Below are positions 17,284 through 25,609 of a DNA stretch of 64,000 nucleotides, one piece after another. This stretch comes from Clostridiales bacterium (GTDB lineage Bacteria > Bacillota > Clostridia > Christensenellales > Aristaeellaceae). The number at the start of each line of letters is the position of its first letter. The stretch's first letter is position 1. Position numbers and translations under genes: made by a program. The notes below the pieces were generated by a model, which saw nothing but the letters and a program-made list of their open reading frames with translations, had not been told where the DNA came from and ran no database searches. Location of the stretch: positions 26,251-90,250 of the forward strand of contig SVGY01000010.1 of assembly GCA_015056145.1 (NCBI GenBank). Reading direction: 5' to 3'.

Positions 17284-20222
17284 TTCGTTCCCTCCTCTCC
17301 ATCAATCGGCAGGCCAAACTCACGCCGCTTGATCCGGATTTCTTCGTTAATGGTACGGGTGTAGGTCAGGAGCGTCTCACGGGGATCGTCCTTGTCGTTG
17401 ATGACCTTGCGGATGGCGTTGGTCATGTGACGGGTGGTGGAGTAACCACCGGCGATTTCCGGGAAGCCCCGTGCCCATTTATGCTGCTCTTCGAGCACTT
17501 CCAGCTGATCTGCGGACCAGGCCAGCTGCCGCAGTGCATCCCTGTTGGCAGTGGAGTAACGGGCAGAGGAACCGAGAACGCTTTCCATTTCACGGCCAAA
17601 GCGTACCTGAGCATCAGCGGATACCCACCACTTCATGAATTCCCATGCATTGGCCTTCACGGTTTCATTGTCGGTAGCTATCATGAGGCAGCACAGGCCG
17701 TTGGCGTGTACGGAACGGTCGATGGTGCCGTCCTCCTTCAGCGTGCCGGGATAAAGGGCGAAATCCCACAGGCCGCGGATTTCGGGTGCGGATACGGCAA
17801 GGGTGTTGTACAGGGTGTACTGACCCACGCCGATGGGCATTTCACCGGAACGGAAGCGGCTGACGAAGTCGAACACAGTGGGCAGGCCGTAGTCGTTATA
17901 AAGACTGGTGTAGAACTTGAAGGCTGCCACGCCGGCCTCGCTGTCGATAACGGTACGCTGCTTGTCTTCGCTGTAAATGGTGCCGCCGTTCTGATAGATC
18001 AGAGCATTGAAACCGGACATATCAACGTTGGAGATATCCGGGAAGGGAACGCCCACGGACATGTTGTTGCCCTGAATGGTGGGCAGCATAGCGATGATAT
18101 CATCCCAGGTCTGGGGTACTTCCAGGCCGAGCTCTTCCAGTACGTCCTCACGGTAGAACAGCACGGAGAAAATCTGGGTTTCCGGCAGACCGTAAACGCC
18201 CTTGTGGGTTCCGTTATCATAGGTCAGAGGCTCCAGTGCGCTGGGATAGAAGGGAGTAATAACTTCTTCAAAGTCATCGAACTGGGTCAGGTCCTCCACG
18301 GCGTTACGCATGGCGTAGTTCACGGCGAACCAGCCGTCAACGCTCAAAACCACGTCGGGGCCATTGCCGGCAACCACAGCGGTCAGAATAGCGTCTGCCT
18401 GAACCAGCTTGACGTTTACCTTGATACCGGTTTCCTTGGTGAAGGTGTCGTCGATCATGGTCTTCAGCACGGTGGACTGGTCACGGCCGGTCACGATCCA
18501 TACTTCGATAACATCCTCAGCCTCTTCGTCGTAAACGTCGCCCAGGTTGTTGTAATCCACAAAATAGGAAGAAACGCAGGCACGGATCTCATGCAGGGCT
18601 CTTGCAAAACCGCCGTCCTTGCACTTGGGCAGCTTTGCGTTTTCGCCGCTGATCACGATCAGGTCAACGTCCAGTTTGGTTTCAGCCATATTCTGCATGG
18701 CGGTACCAAGGCTGGTGATGTTGTCCTTGAAGTTGGTAAAGGACTGGGTGATGCGCTCGTTACGATCCACAAACTGCTCCAGCTGTACAGCCAGGGTCTG
18801 GGCAACGGCAACACGGTCGCTCTTCTGGCCGGTCAGCAGGACGGTGTCGTCCACCAGCTTGTAGAGGCGCATGCTTTCCAGTTCCATTGCATCAATAACC
18901 TCGGGGTATACGCCAGCCAGGTTATAGTCACGGAAGCGGTCGGGGTTAACGCCGGTCAGCACCAGCACCTTGCGGTAGATCTGGTTGAGGCGGAAAATGC
19001 TGTCTTCCATGGCCTTGAGGATACCGCCCATTTCGCCAAGAGTGGCTTCCAGGCGGATGGTATGGGTGCCCTTGGTCAGATAGAAACGGTAAGGGGTGCC
19101 GTTCTCATCGGACAGAGTGCACATCTTCCAGGAAGTGTCGTATTCAAAAGCAATAGAGGAAACGTCCTCAAAGGGAACCTCGCCATCAATGTACAGGGTA
19201 CGGCAGGAAAGGGCGCCCCGCTGGTAGGCCTGACGTGCCTTGATGGTGATGTTGTAATAACCGTCCTCCGGAACCTCAAAATCCCATTCAACCCACTGGC
19301 CGGCAGTGTTCCAGGGATCGCCGCCGATGTAGTTGAGAACCGTCTTGCTGACGCTGTAAGGCTCGGTGGCAGGAGATGCACGGTCATAACGGGGATACAG
19401 GGAAGGAGAAGAACGCAGGGAGGATTCCTCGCCCTGAATGACGTAAGACCAATTCTTTGCATCTTCGGTCATTTCCACCTGAGGATTGGCAGCACAATAA
19501 GCATCATAGCTCAGTTCCTCAGCAACGGGAACCAGCTTGATGCTGCGCAGAATCATAGGCTCATTGACAGCCTTAAGAGAAATGGTGTTTTCTCCAGCCT
19601 GGAAATAGAAGCTGTACGGCTTTACAGTATAGCCTCTGTCATCACGGCAGAAGGACTGCTGCCAGTCAAAATACTCAATCTGGCTCGGGCGGATATCGTT
19701 GCCCTGATTGTCCTTTTTATAGGTGCCTTCCTCGTAATTTGCAAAGTCTTCCGGATCATCCATCCAGAGACGGGAAAACCGAAGCGTTGCCGCACCGGCG
19801 AAAGGAAGCTCGCCGTTGATGTAAAGCTCACGCTCGATGTCCACACCGCGGGATTCCACGGTTTTGTAGTCCAGCAGAATGGTATACATACCCTCCTGCT
19901 CCACAGTAACCTTCCAAGTGGTGTAAGCATTGTCGGGAGTATAAACGCAATCTGCGCCATCCTCCTGACGTGCTTCGCCATCACCCTCAAAGGTGGTAAC
20001 GTCCACTTCTACAATTTCTGCACCAGTGGCAATGCCTTCGTGCTTTGCCAGATAGGCGTCGTAGGTATCATCACGACCAATACCCACCACGTCGGTAGAC
20101 AAATCCACGCCCTCGTATTTGGAGCGGAAATTTGACTCACCCTGGGAAAACACAACAAGCAAAACAATGATTGCCGCTGCGCAAAGAAGACCGATCAGTA
20201 CGCCCCTTGCTTTTTTACCCAT
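17280..20222 (-). CDS. Very large membrane-anchored solute-binding protein with two carbohydrate-binding-like modules
   Basis: A 980-residue protein, about twice the normal size of a family 1 binding protein. A single N-terminal TM segment (about 6-26, no lipobox) anchors it outside. Two related beta-sandwich segments follow, at about 65-235 and 265-420, each with a similar core (ELYINGELPFAG and TLYIDGEVPFED) that looks like a galactose-binding-like/CBM module. A helical region (about 430-560) leads into a family 1 solute-binding domain (about 570-980; IEVWIVTGRDQSTVLKTMID, then GNGPDVVLSVDGWFAVNYAM and GVYGLPETQIFSVLFYREDV). It is the first gene of the cluster behind a consensus promoter. 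It probably captures a polysaccharide at the surface and hands it to the 16.3/15.1 kb permeases. Confidence 0.85.
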   Translation of the reverse strand: MGKKARGVLIGLLCAAAIIVLLVVFSQGESNFRSKYEGVDLSTDVVGIGRDDTYDAYLAKHEGIATGAEIVEVDVTTFEGDGEARQEDGADCVYTPDNAYTTWKVTVEQEGMYTILLDYKTVESRGVDIERELYINGELPFAGAATLRFSRLWMDDPEDFANYEEGTYKKDNQGNDIRPSQIEYFDWQQSFCRDDRGYTVKPYSFYFQAGENTISLKAVNEPMILRSIKLVPVAEELSYDAYCAANPQVEMTEDAKNWSYVIQGEESSLRSSPSLYPRYDRASPATEPYSVSKTVLNYIGGDPWNTAGQWVEWDFEVPEDGYYNITIKARQAYQRGALSCRTLYIDGEVPFEDVSSIAFEYDTSWKMCTLSDENGTPYRFYLTKGTHTIRLEATLGEMGGILKAMEDSIFRLNQIYRKVLVLTGVNPDRFRDYNLAGVYPEVIDAMELESMRLYKLVDDTVLLTGQKSDRVAVAQTLAVQLEQFVDRNERITQSFTNFKDNITSLGTAMQNMAETKLDVDLIVISGENAKLPKCKDGGFARALHEIRACVSSYFVDYNNLGDVYDEEAEDVIEVWIVTGRDQSTVLKTMIDDTFTKETGIKVNVKLVQADAILTAVVAGNGPDVVLSVDGWFAVNYAMRNAVEDLTQFDDFEEVITPFYPSALEPLTYDNGTHKGVYGLPETQIFSVLFYREDVLEELGLEVPQTWDDIIAMLPTIQGNNMSVGVPFPDISNVDMSGFNALIYQNGGTIYSEDKQRTVIDSEAGVAAFKFYTSLYNDYGLPTVFDFVSRFRSGEMPIGVGQYTLYNTLAVSAPEIRGLWDFALYPGTLKEDGTIDRSVHANGLCCLMIATDNETVKANAWEFMKWWVSADAQVRFGREMESVLGSSARYSTANRDALRQLAWSADQLEVLEEQHKWARGFPEIAGGYSTTRHMTNAIRKVINDKDDPRETLLTYTRTINEEIRIKRREFGLPIDGEEGTK

Positions 20223-20360
20223 GAAGCTTCTCTCCCGGTTTGCCGCAATTTCGTCACGGCATTAATCGCTTTTTTTCCGCATGAAACGGAAAAAGATTGC
20301 AAAAACACACAAAGCGCTCCCGCTTTTTTCTCAAGAAAAAAACTTTTAGCACCTTCGTCC

Positions 20361-20377
20361 TTGCAACGTTGTTACAA
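20361..20377. promoter_or_regulatory. Possible LacI-type operator in the uptake-cluster promoter
   Basis: TTGCAACGTTGTTACAA is an imperfect palindrome with a perfect CAACGTTG core. It lies immediately downstream of the -10 box, where a repressor would block initiation. A LacI-family protein is encoded at 24490-25503, but its own presumed site (TAATCGTTTA) differs, so the cognate regulator is unknown. Confidence 0.45.
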
Positions 20378-20407
20378 ATTATACTCTATTTTGCTTTTCC
20401 ATGTCAA
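20378..20407 (-). promoter_or_regulatory. Consensus sigma-A promoter of the DUF5696/ABC cluster
   Basis: Minus strand TTGACA (20402-20407) and TATAAT (20378-20383), both perfect, with an 18-base spacer. This gives a leader of about 150 bases before the 980-residue protein. Such a strong promoter implies control by a repressor. Confidence 0.85.
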
Positions 20408-20610
20408 CCTTGGCAAATATCGGGCCAAATCGTTTTTATATACAGAAAATGGCACTGTTCTATGGAGCCCGTATGCAAAAAGTGTCAGTTTTTCTTGCGT
20501 TTTTTGTCCTATTTTTAGTCCTTTATTCCGACCTTTTTTATTTACCGGAAAAAAATAACAAAAAATTCAAAATTTCTGCATAAAAATTTATTTTTCTTTT
20601 GCTAATTTTG

Positions 20611-20639
20611 CTGACGATGTGCAAAAAGGATGGTATACT
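20611..20639 (+). promoter_or_regulatory. Extended -10 promoter of the oxidoreductase gene
   Basis: CTGACG (20611-20616), a 17-base spacer and TATACT (20634-20639) preceded by the TGn extended -10 element. It lies 36 bases upstream of the TTG start codon. Confidence 0.65.
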
Positions 20640-20674
20640 GTTTGGGCCCACAAAACAAAAAAGGGGTTTTTCTT

Positions 20675-21271
20675 TTGAAACATATTCTTTTTGTGGATTG
20701 CTGCCTGAGGGGTGCACAATCCCGCACCCGAAAACTGGCCCAGGCTTTTCTGGAAAGCTGCCTGCGCCTTAATCCCGGCGTGAAAACGACCATCGTGGAC
20801 CTTGACAAGGAGAAGCCTGTGCCAACGGATTCCCGTATGCTTGCAAAGCGTGACAGCCTCATGGCGCAATGGGAGGATCCTTTTTTTGCCCCCGCCAGAC
20901 AATTTCTTGATGCTGACCTGATCGTGCTTGCCGCCCCCTTCTGGAACGGCAGCTTTCCTGCGTTGCTTCATTCCTATCTGGAGCAGATTTGTGTGCCCGA
21001 CCTCACCTTTACCTGTGTGGGCGAGGATTACACCGGCCTGAGCCAGGCCAAAGCCTGCGTACTCATCACCACCCGTGGCGGTTGCTACGAACATGGTTCC
21101 ATGCTGGGTCCGGAGCACGCCACACCACTGGTTCGCAGCATTATGAAAATGCTGGGTATAAACCGTGTAGAAACCCTTGCAGCTGAAGGGATTGATCTGG
21201 TGGAGGATCCTTCCCCCATCATCGCCGAAGCTTGCAGAAAGGCGGAGTCGCTGGCAGAGGCCCTATCTTGA
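20675..21271 (+). CDS. Flavodoxin-fold NAD(P)H-dependent oxidoreductase
   Basis: About 198 residues, starting at TTG (20675, MKHILFVDCCLRGAQSRTR) 8 bases after AAGGGG. An upstream in-frame ATG overlaps the -10 box and so cannot be the start. The first strand plus SRTRKL loop is the FMN phosphate-binding site of the NQO/WrbA-like family, and LIVLAAPFWNGSFPALLHSYLE matches the flavin isoalloxazine loop (APFWNGS, P-x-W/Y-N). TTRGGCYEHG is the third flavin-contact loop. It probably reduces quinones, azo or nitro compounds with FMN. It is followed 40 bases later by a radical SAM gene. Confidence 0.82.
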   Translation: MKHILFVDCCLRGAQSRTRKLAQAFLESCLRLNPGVKTTIVDLDKEKPVPTDSRMLAKRDSLMAQWEDPFFAPARQFLDADLIVLAAPFWNGSFPALLHSYLEQICVPDLTFTCVGEDYTGLSQAKACVLITTRGGCYEHGSMLGPEHATPLVRSIMKMLGINRVETLAAEGIDLVEDPSPIIAEACRKAESLAEALS

Positions 21272-21311
21272 CCGAACTCATTACTACCTATTATATAGGA
21301 GGATATCACCA

Positions 21312-22436
21312 ATGAAGATTTCCAAAAAGGATGCTCTTATCTGGTTTCAGTTTTTTTCCGAATTGCCGGAAGAAGAAGAAATTCAGCCCAGGCAGCAGGA
21401 GTTGATCTATGCCGTTCTTTCCCAGATCGAAGATGCCGTTGATGCCCGCAACGAGGCCCTTGCAAGGGAAATCCCCGGCTTGAAGTCCCTTGACGGGCGC
21501 AGCACCTACATCGGCAACGACAACGCATTTCCCAGGGGATGTCGCTCCTGCCTGCTGGGTTCCGGCCTTACCGCTATCCGCAAGACCAACAAGTGCAACC
21601 TCAACTGCAAATTCTGCTACGATTACGGCGTTATCGACCTCATCCCCCCCATCGGCGAAGGGATGTGGGAAATAGGCGGCACCAAGTTCCGGGAACGGGA
21701 CATTGACCTTTTGCTGAGCACTCACAACAAGCCCACCGGCATTTCCTACGTCTATCTTGAGCCCTTTATGGAAATCGAAGTATATTATGGCATCATTCGC
21801 AAATTCCATGAAGCCGGCGTCCACCAGCACATGTATACCAACGGTACGCTGGCAACCGAGGAGACCCTCCGTGCACTCGGCGAGGCCGGGCTGGACGAAC
21901 TCCGCTTTAATCTGGGCGCTTCCGGCTGCTCTGACAAGGTAATAACTGCCATTGCCACCGCCAGAAAATATATCCCCCAAGTGGGCATCGAAACCCCCAT
22001 GACCCGGGAGTTCTGGGATGCATTCCACCAGAAAAAATCCGCCATTTTAGCTGCAAAACCCGATTTTATGAACTGCGCCGAACTGCACCTGAACGAGAAC
22101 AATCTGGGCAACTACTTTGGCGAAAATATGTATATGCACCGTTTGGGCTACCTCTCCCCCATCTTCAGCCAGGAGCTGACCCTGCGGTTGATGAAGGAAG
22201 CCGCCGAAGAAAACTGGGATATGGTCATCCATAATTGCTGCAACCACACCAAATTTGCCCGGGACCTGAACCTCCGGGCAAAGGAGGGCGGCTGGTTCGG
22301 CTCCAGCAGCTACCACGGCGAATTCGAGCGCATTCCCTTTGAGGCGTTCCTTCCTGTGCTGGAGGACGAATCCTTCCATTTCCTTGAGGAAGAAGAACTG
22401 CCCGAGGGCTATCGGCCCGGGGATATGGTGTTCTGA
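21312..22436 (+). CDS. Radical SAM protein of unknown substrate
   Basis: A 374-residue enzyme with the 4Fe-4S/SAM motif CNLNCKFC (Cys95, Cys99, Cys102). Two further cysteines just before it (Cys77 and Cys80 in GCRSC) could bind a second cluster or metal. Later patterns SYVYLEPFMEIE, HMYTNGTLA and ELRFNLGAS follow the usual radical SAM barrel strands. I chose the ATG at 21312 with AGGAGG 9 bases upstream. A member of this broad family can modify peptides, cofactors or tRNA; no substrate can be inferred. Pairing with a flavin reductase may supply electrons (inference). Confidence 0.82.
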   Translation: MKISKKDALIWFQFFSELPEEEEIQPRQQELIYAVLSQIEDAVDARNEALAREIPGLKSLDGRSTYIGNDNAFPRGCRSCLLGSGLTAIRKTNKCNLNCKFCYDYGVIDLIPPIGEGMWEIGGTKFRERDIDLLLSTHNKPTGISYVYLEPFMEIEVYYGIIRKFHEAGVHQHMYTNGTLATEETLRALGEAGLDELRFNLGASGCSDKVITAIATARKYIPQVGIETPMTREFWDAFHQKKSAILAAKPDFMNCAELHLNENNLGNYFGENMYMHRLGYLSPIFSQELTLRLMKEAAEENWDMVIHNCCNHTKFARDLNLRAKEGGWFGSSSYHGEFERIPFEAFLPVLEDESFHFLEEEELPEGYRPGDMVF

Positions 22437-22454
22437 AAATAATGATATGCGTAT

Positions 22455-22496
22455 AAAAAGGCCCTGTTACAGGCAGGTTTTCTCTGTGGCAGGGCC
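22455..22496 (-). terminator. Distal terminator of the GH5 gene
   Basis: GGCCCTG (22460-22466) pairs with CAGGGCC (22490-22496), with an inner ACAG/CTGT extension. It is followed on the minus strand by TTTTT. Confidence 0.6.
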
Positions 22497-22524
22497 ATAT
22501 TCCGTCCGTAACGCCCTCCGCAAA

Positions 22525-22567
22525 GAAAAAACAGCTGCCGCAGAAAGTCAATCTGCGGCAGCTGTTT
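22525..22567. terminator. Bidirectional terminator between radical SAM and GH5 genes
   Basis: A long perfect stem (AACAGCTGCCGCAGA with TCTGCGGCAGCTGTT) around a 7-base loop, flanked by A6 on the left and T4 on the right. It serves both convergent genes. Confidence 0.88.
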
Positions 22568-22574
22568 TGTGAAT

Positions 22575-23777
22575 TCATTCTGCCTTCGGCGGTGCAAACT
22601 TAACCATTGCCTCCACGATTTCCGGATAGGCGAAGGTAGCGTTCTTTCTGTCCAGAATACCGAAAAGCTCGCCATTTCCTTTGAATGCGTGGTTATCCCA
22701 CCAGCAGCAGAGCATGCCCCGGGCGGTGGCATGATATACAAAGTAGGCTGCGTGATCCACACGATCCTGCAGGTTTCCACGCTTATCCCGGGAACCGAAT
22801 TCGCCGATTATGACCGGAATGCCCTGGGCCACATACTTCTCATAGAGGGATTCCATAAAGAGCGGAATCTCCTGGCTGAAATTGATGTTGGCGGGGTCGA
22901 ACTCGTTGGTGCCGCCTGCGTCAAGGGCGAAGGAATAGGGCGTGTATGCATGAACGGAGATGATGATGCGGTTTTCCACCGTATCCACCGGCATAGTAAA
23001 ATGTTCGTTGGTAACGCCAGCCACGGAGGCAGCGTAACCCGGCACCATCAGGTAGCGGGTGGCATTGTTGCCGCCGGCAGAACGCACCGTATCCACAAAC
23101 ACCTGGTTCAAGCGGGAGATCTGCAAAACGGAACTGACGGACTCCTCTTTGTTCACGTCCACATGCCATTCCAGCGAGGTATCCCGCAGGCGGGGCTCGT
23201 TGATGCACTCGAAGATAACGTGATCATCATAATCCGCAAAGCGGGCTGCCACCTGAGTCCAAATGGCGATGATGTATTTTTCCGACTGCTCGTAATGCTC
23301 CTCGTCGGGGTAATAGAAGTTGCGGTCGGTATCGTGATGGATGTTGATGATCACATACATGTCGTGGGCCAGAGCATAATCTGCCACCTCAGCCACACGG
23401 TCCAGCCACTCCTTATCAATCTGGAAGTTTTCATCCACATGATTGTGCCAGGATACGGGAATGCGCAACGTGTTGAAGCCGGCATCGTGGAGGGCGGCAA
23501 TGGCTTCCGGAGTGGTTTTGGTCCCGCACCAGAAAGTTTCGATATCCATGTGGTTCTTCACATAGCCGCTGTCATCGTAGGCATCGAAGGTGTTGCCAAG
23601 ATTCCAGCCAAGACGCATGTCCCTTACAAAGCGCATAGCCTCGTTATCGGGAATTTCATGCTCCACGTTAAGGTGGAAATCAGGAATAACGATCTGCTCT
23701 GCGCATGCGGTGCAGCCAAAGCAGATCATTACAGCCAGAACCAGGGCAACCATCCTGAGAGAAGTAAGCTTACCCAT
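22575..23777 (-). CDS. Secreted GH5 endoglucanase/cellulase-like enzyme
   Basis: A 400-residue glycoside hydrolase family 5 enzyme. An N-terminal signal peptide (LRMVALVLAVMICFGCTAC) directs export; the cysteines near its end could also make it a lipoprotein. Conserved GH5 markers are MRLGWNLGNTFDA (51-66), RIPVSWHNH, IINIHHD, the acid/base Glu194 in FECINEPR, SVHAYTPY and the nucleophile Glu326 in VIIGEFGS. It probably cleaves beta-1,4-glucan or mixed-linkage glucan. There is no separate CBM or dockerin. It lies 45 bases downstream of a TetR gene, likely in one transcript. Confidence 0.9.
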   Translation of the reverse strand: MGKLTSLRMVALVLAVMICFGCTACAEQIVIPDFHLNVEHEIPDNEAMRFVRDMRLGWNLGNTFDAYDDSGYVKNHMDIETFWCGTKTTPEAIAALHDAGFNTLRIPVSWHNHVDENFQIDKEWLDRVAEVADYALAHDMYVIINIHHDTDRNFYYPDEEHYEQSEKYIIAIWTQVAARFADYDDHVIFECINEPRLRDTSLEWHVDVNKEESVSSVLQISRLNQVFVDTVRSAGGNNATRYLMVPGYAASVAGVTNEHFTMPVDTVENRIIISVHAYTPYSFALDAGGTNEFDPANINFSQEIPLFMESLYEKYVAQGIPVIIGEFGSRDKRGNLQDRVDHAAYFVYHATARGMLCCWWDNHAFKGNGELFGILDRKNATFAYPEIVEAMVKFAPPKAE

Positions 23778-23822
23778 AATAATTCCTCCCTGTGGAATCC
23801 GCTTCCCCAGGGAAGCGGAAAG

Positions 23823-24380
23823 TTACGATTTCGGAAATGCCAGGCGGCGGGACGTGGACAGATTGTCCAGTACTTCCTCCACCATTTCGTCGGAAATGGT
23901 CAGGTAACCGGTGGCAAGCATGGTGGCCATGCCGTGGATAAACATCCAGAAATTGATGTAGGTATCGGAAGCCTCGTCTGCTTCCACATTCATTATCTGT
24001 CCGTACTCCGCAGCCCTTTGGCAGGCACGGGTAATGGCAAAGTTGGCGCATTCCTCGTTGCGTTTGCGCATAAACAGCATCCGGAACAGATTTGGCTCGT
24101 TTTTGGCAAGGGTCAGATATACTCTTCCCTGTGCCTTGAGGGTGTTTTCTTCCTTTTTAATTTCGTCGGCGGTCATTTTGTCAAAGCAATCCCTTGCATG
24201 CAGGAACACTTCTTTTTTGATATCCTCCATGCAGGAAAATTCCCGGAAAAGGGGCTGGGTGGAACAGCCGATCTGAGCCGCAACCGAGCGGGCATTCACT
24301 GCTTCAAGCCCTTTCTGGCGGGTTACTTCGTAGGCAGCAAGAACTACGTCATCCTTGGAAAACCGAATCTTGGGGGGCAT
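23823..24380 (-). CDS. TetR/AcrR-family transcriptional regulator
   Basis: A 185-residue dimeric repressor. The N-terminal helix-turn-helix spans about 8-50 (AAYEVTRQKGLEAVNARSVA, then QIGCSTQPLFREF). An all-helical ligand domain without recognisable ligand specificity follows. It starts with ATG behind GAGGTGA and precedes the GH5 gene. A palindrome between its promoter and start codon (24392-24411) suggests autoregulation and co-control of the cellulase, an unusual pairing since GH5 genes more often follow AraC or LacI regulators. Confidence 0.88.
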   Translation of the reverse strand: MPPKIRFSKDDVVLAAYEVTRQKGLEAVNARSVAAQIGCSTQPLFREFSCMEDIKKEVFLHARDCFDKMTADEIKKEENTLKAQGRVYLTLAKNEPNLFRMLFMRKRNEECANFAITRACQRAAEYGQIMNVEADEASDTYINFWMFIHGMATMLATGYLTISDEMVEEVLDNLSTSRRLAFPKS

Positions 24381-24391
24381 ATTTTCACCTC

Positions 24392-24411
24392 GTTGTGTAA
24401 CACATGTGGTT
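24392..24411. promoter_or_regulatory. Likely TetR operator
   Basis: TGTGTAACACA (24394-24404, perfect) overlaps CACATGTG (24401-24408, perfect) just upstream of the TetR ribosome binding site and downstream of the -10. Two overlapping palindromes fit a site for a TetR dimer pair. Confidence 0.5.
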
Positions 24412-24423
24412 TATGTCCCCATT

Positions 24424-24452
24424 ATTATAAAACTCAATAAAACGCCTGTCAA
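24424..24452 (-). promoter_or_regulatory. Consensus promoter of the tetR-GH5 unit
   Basis: Minus strand TTGACA (24447-24452), a 17-base spacer and TATAAT (24424-24429), all perfect. Confidence 0.9.
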
Positions 24453-24489
24453 CCGGATACGAAATGTTTTTTCGGAAAATTTCGATTAT

Positions 24490-25503
24490 TTATTCCTTAA
24501 TTTGCCGAACACTTTCGCCGATAATCAGACTGCCGGGAATGGTAAGGTGCCTGAAGTAGCTTTCCTGCGGATTATCAATGGCGTTCAGCAGCAGATGGGC
24601 TGCCTCCTGACCGATAACCTCGCTGTTCTGGCGGAATGTGGTCAGCCGGGGGATGAACAGCTCCGCAAGACGGGTGCCGTCGTAACCGGCGACGCTCACA
24701 TTGGCAGGAAGAGGGTTGCCCTCCCTTTCCAGAATGTTTCTGGCGCCGATGCAGGAATAATCGTCCTGATACAGGATGCAGGTGGGCGGATTTTCCAAGA
24801 CCATCAGCTGGCGGGTAGCATCGGCGGCGCTTTCCATATTGTGGTAAATAGCCGGCTTGATGTATTCTTCGGGAATATTCAGGCTGAGCTCTTTGCAGGC
24901 AGCGCAGAAGCTTTGCAAGCGGCCCTGGGTAACGGCAGTATCTTCGCCATGGATAAAGGCGATACGCCGGTGCCCCATGCTGTACGCATAGCGAACAAGC
25001 TCCCGGGTACCCTGCAGGTTGTCCGAAAGCACGGCGCTGCGGCCAGGGAAGGTGTGGTCGATGGAAACCAGCGGGATGCGGCTGGAAAGCAGTTCCTGCA
25101 CATCCTTTTCCTCAAAGCCTGCGCTCATGACAATAAGCCCGTCATAGCCCCTGTGGATGCAGTAGCTGAGCAGGCCGTTGCTTTCCACCAGTTTCTGGGC
25201 ATTGATGGGGGTAATATCGTAGCCTTTTTCCTCGGTAACGCCTTGAATGCCAGCCGCTATCTGAGAGAAAAAATCGTGGGTCCAGACGTTTTCATTTTTC
25301 AGAAACATAATCAGGCCAATGGTACGGGAACGGTTGGTTTTCAGCGTTCTCGCAGCAGCGTTTGGCATATAGCCCATTTCCTGCGCCACCTGACGAATGT
25401 GTCTTGCCGTTTCTGCACTGATATCCGGCATGCCGTTAAGCGCTTTGCTGACGGTAGCAACGGAGCATCCGCACCTTGCGGAAATGTCCTTCAAAGTAAT
25501 CAT
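24490..25503 (-). CDS. LacI-family transcriptional regulator
   Basis: A 337-residue repressor. The N-terminal helix-turn-helix and hinge read MITLKDISARCGCSVATVSK, then NGMPDISAETARHI and NAAARTLKTNRSRTIG. A periplasmic-binding-protein-like effector domain follows (IGLIMFLKNENVWTHDFFSQ, IPLVSIDHTF, GHRRIAFIHG, VSVAGYDGTRLAELFIPRLT). Such proteins sense sugars. Its transcript starts at a perfect promoter overlapped by a CG-centred palindrome, so it is probably autoregulated. The likely targets are the nearby GH5 gene or the sugar uptake cluster, but no matching site was found there. Confidence 0.93.
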   Translation of the reverse strand: MITLKDISARCGCSVATVSKALNGMPDISAETARHIRQVAQEMGYMPNAAARTLKTNRSRTIGLIMFLKNENVWTHDFFSQIAAGIQGVTEEKGYDITPINAQKLVESNGLLSYCIHRGYDGLIVMSAGFEEKDVQELLSSRIPLVSIDHTFPGRSAVLSDNLQGTRELVRYAYSMGHRRIAFIHGEDTAVTQGRLQSFCAACKELSLNIPEEYIKPAIYHNMESAADATRQLMVLENPPTCILYQDDYSCIGARNILEREGNPLPANVSVAGYDGTRLAELFIPRLTTFRQNSEVIGQEAAHLLLNAIDNPQESYFRHLTIPGSLIIGESVRQIKE

Positions 25504-25526
25504 GTAAACACCCTTCGAGCCTATCG

Positions 25527-25536
25527 TAATCGTTTA
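25527..25536. promoter_or_regulatory. LacI-type autoregulatory operator
   Basis: TAATCGTTTA matches the CG-centred TAAnCGnTTA style of LacI-family sites and covers the likely transcription start of the LacI gene. Confidence 0.5.
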
Positions 25537-25540
25537 AGCT

Positions 25541-25570
25541 ATTATAGCTTTTTTCTTTCTTTTCTGTCAA
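25541..25570 (-). promoter_or_regulatory. Consensus promoter of the lacI-family gene
   Basis: Minus strand TTGACA (25565-25570) and TATAAT (25541-25546) with an 18-base spacer rich in A. Confidence 0.88.
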
Positions 25571-25609
25571 TAGGCGGGAAGATATATTTACTTCTTTAAT
25601 TATTCATGC

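Larger units (their letters stand above)
20223..20674. other. 452-base intergenic region between divergent transcripts
   Basis: No gene seen. It carries the promoter and a possible operator of the minus-strand uptake cluster (20361-20407), an AT-rich stretch without recognisable elements (about 20410-20605), and the plus-strand promoter of the oxidoreductase gene (20611-20639). Confidence 0.8.

Noticed and set aside
17427..20135. 902-codon plus-strand open frame opposite the large binding protein
   Set aside because: Same reason; the translation matches no family pattern and lacks a start context.
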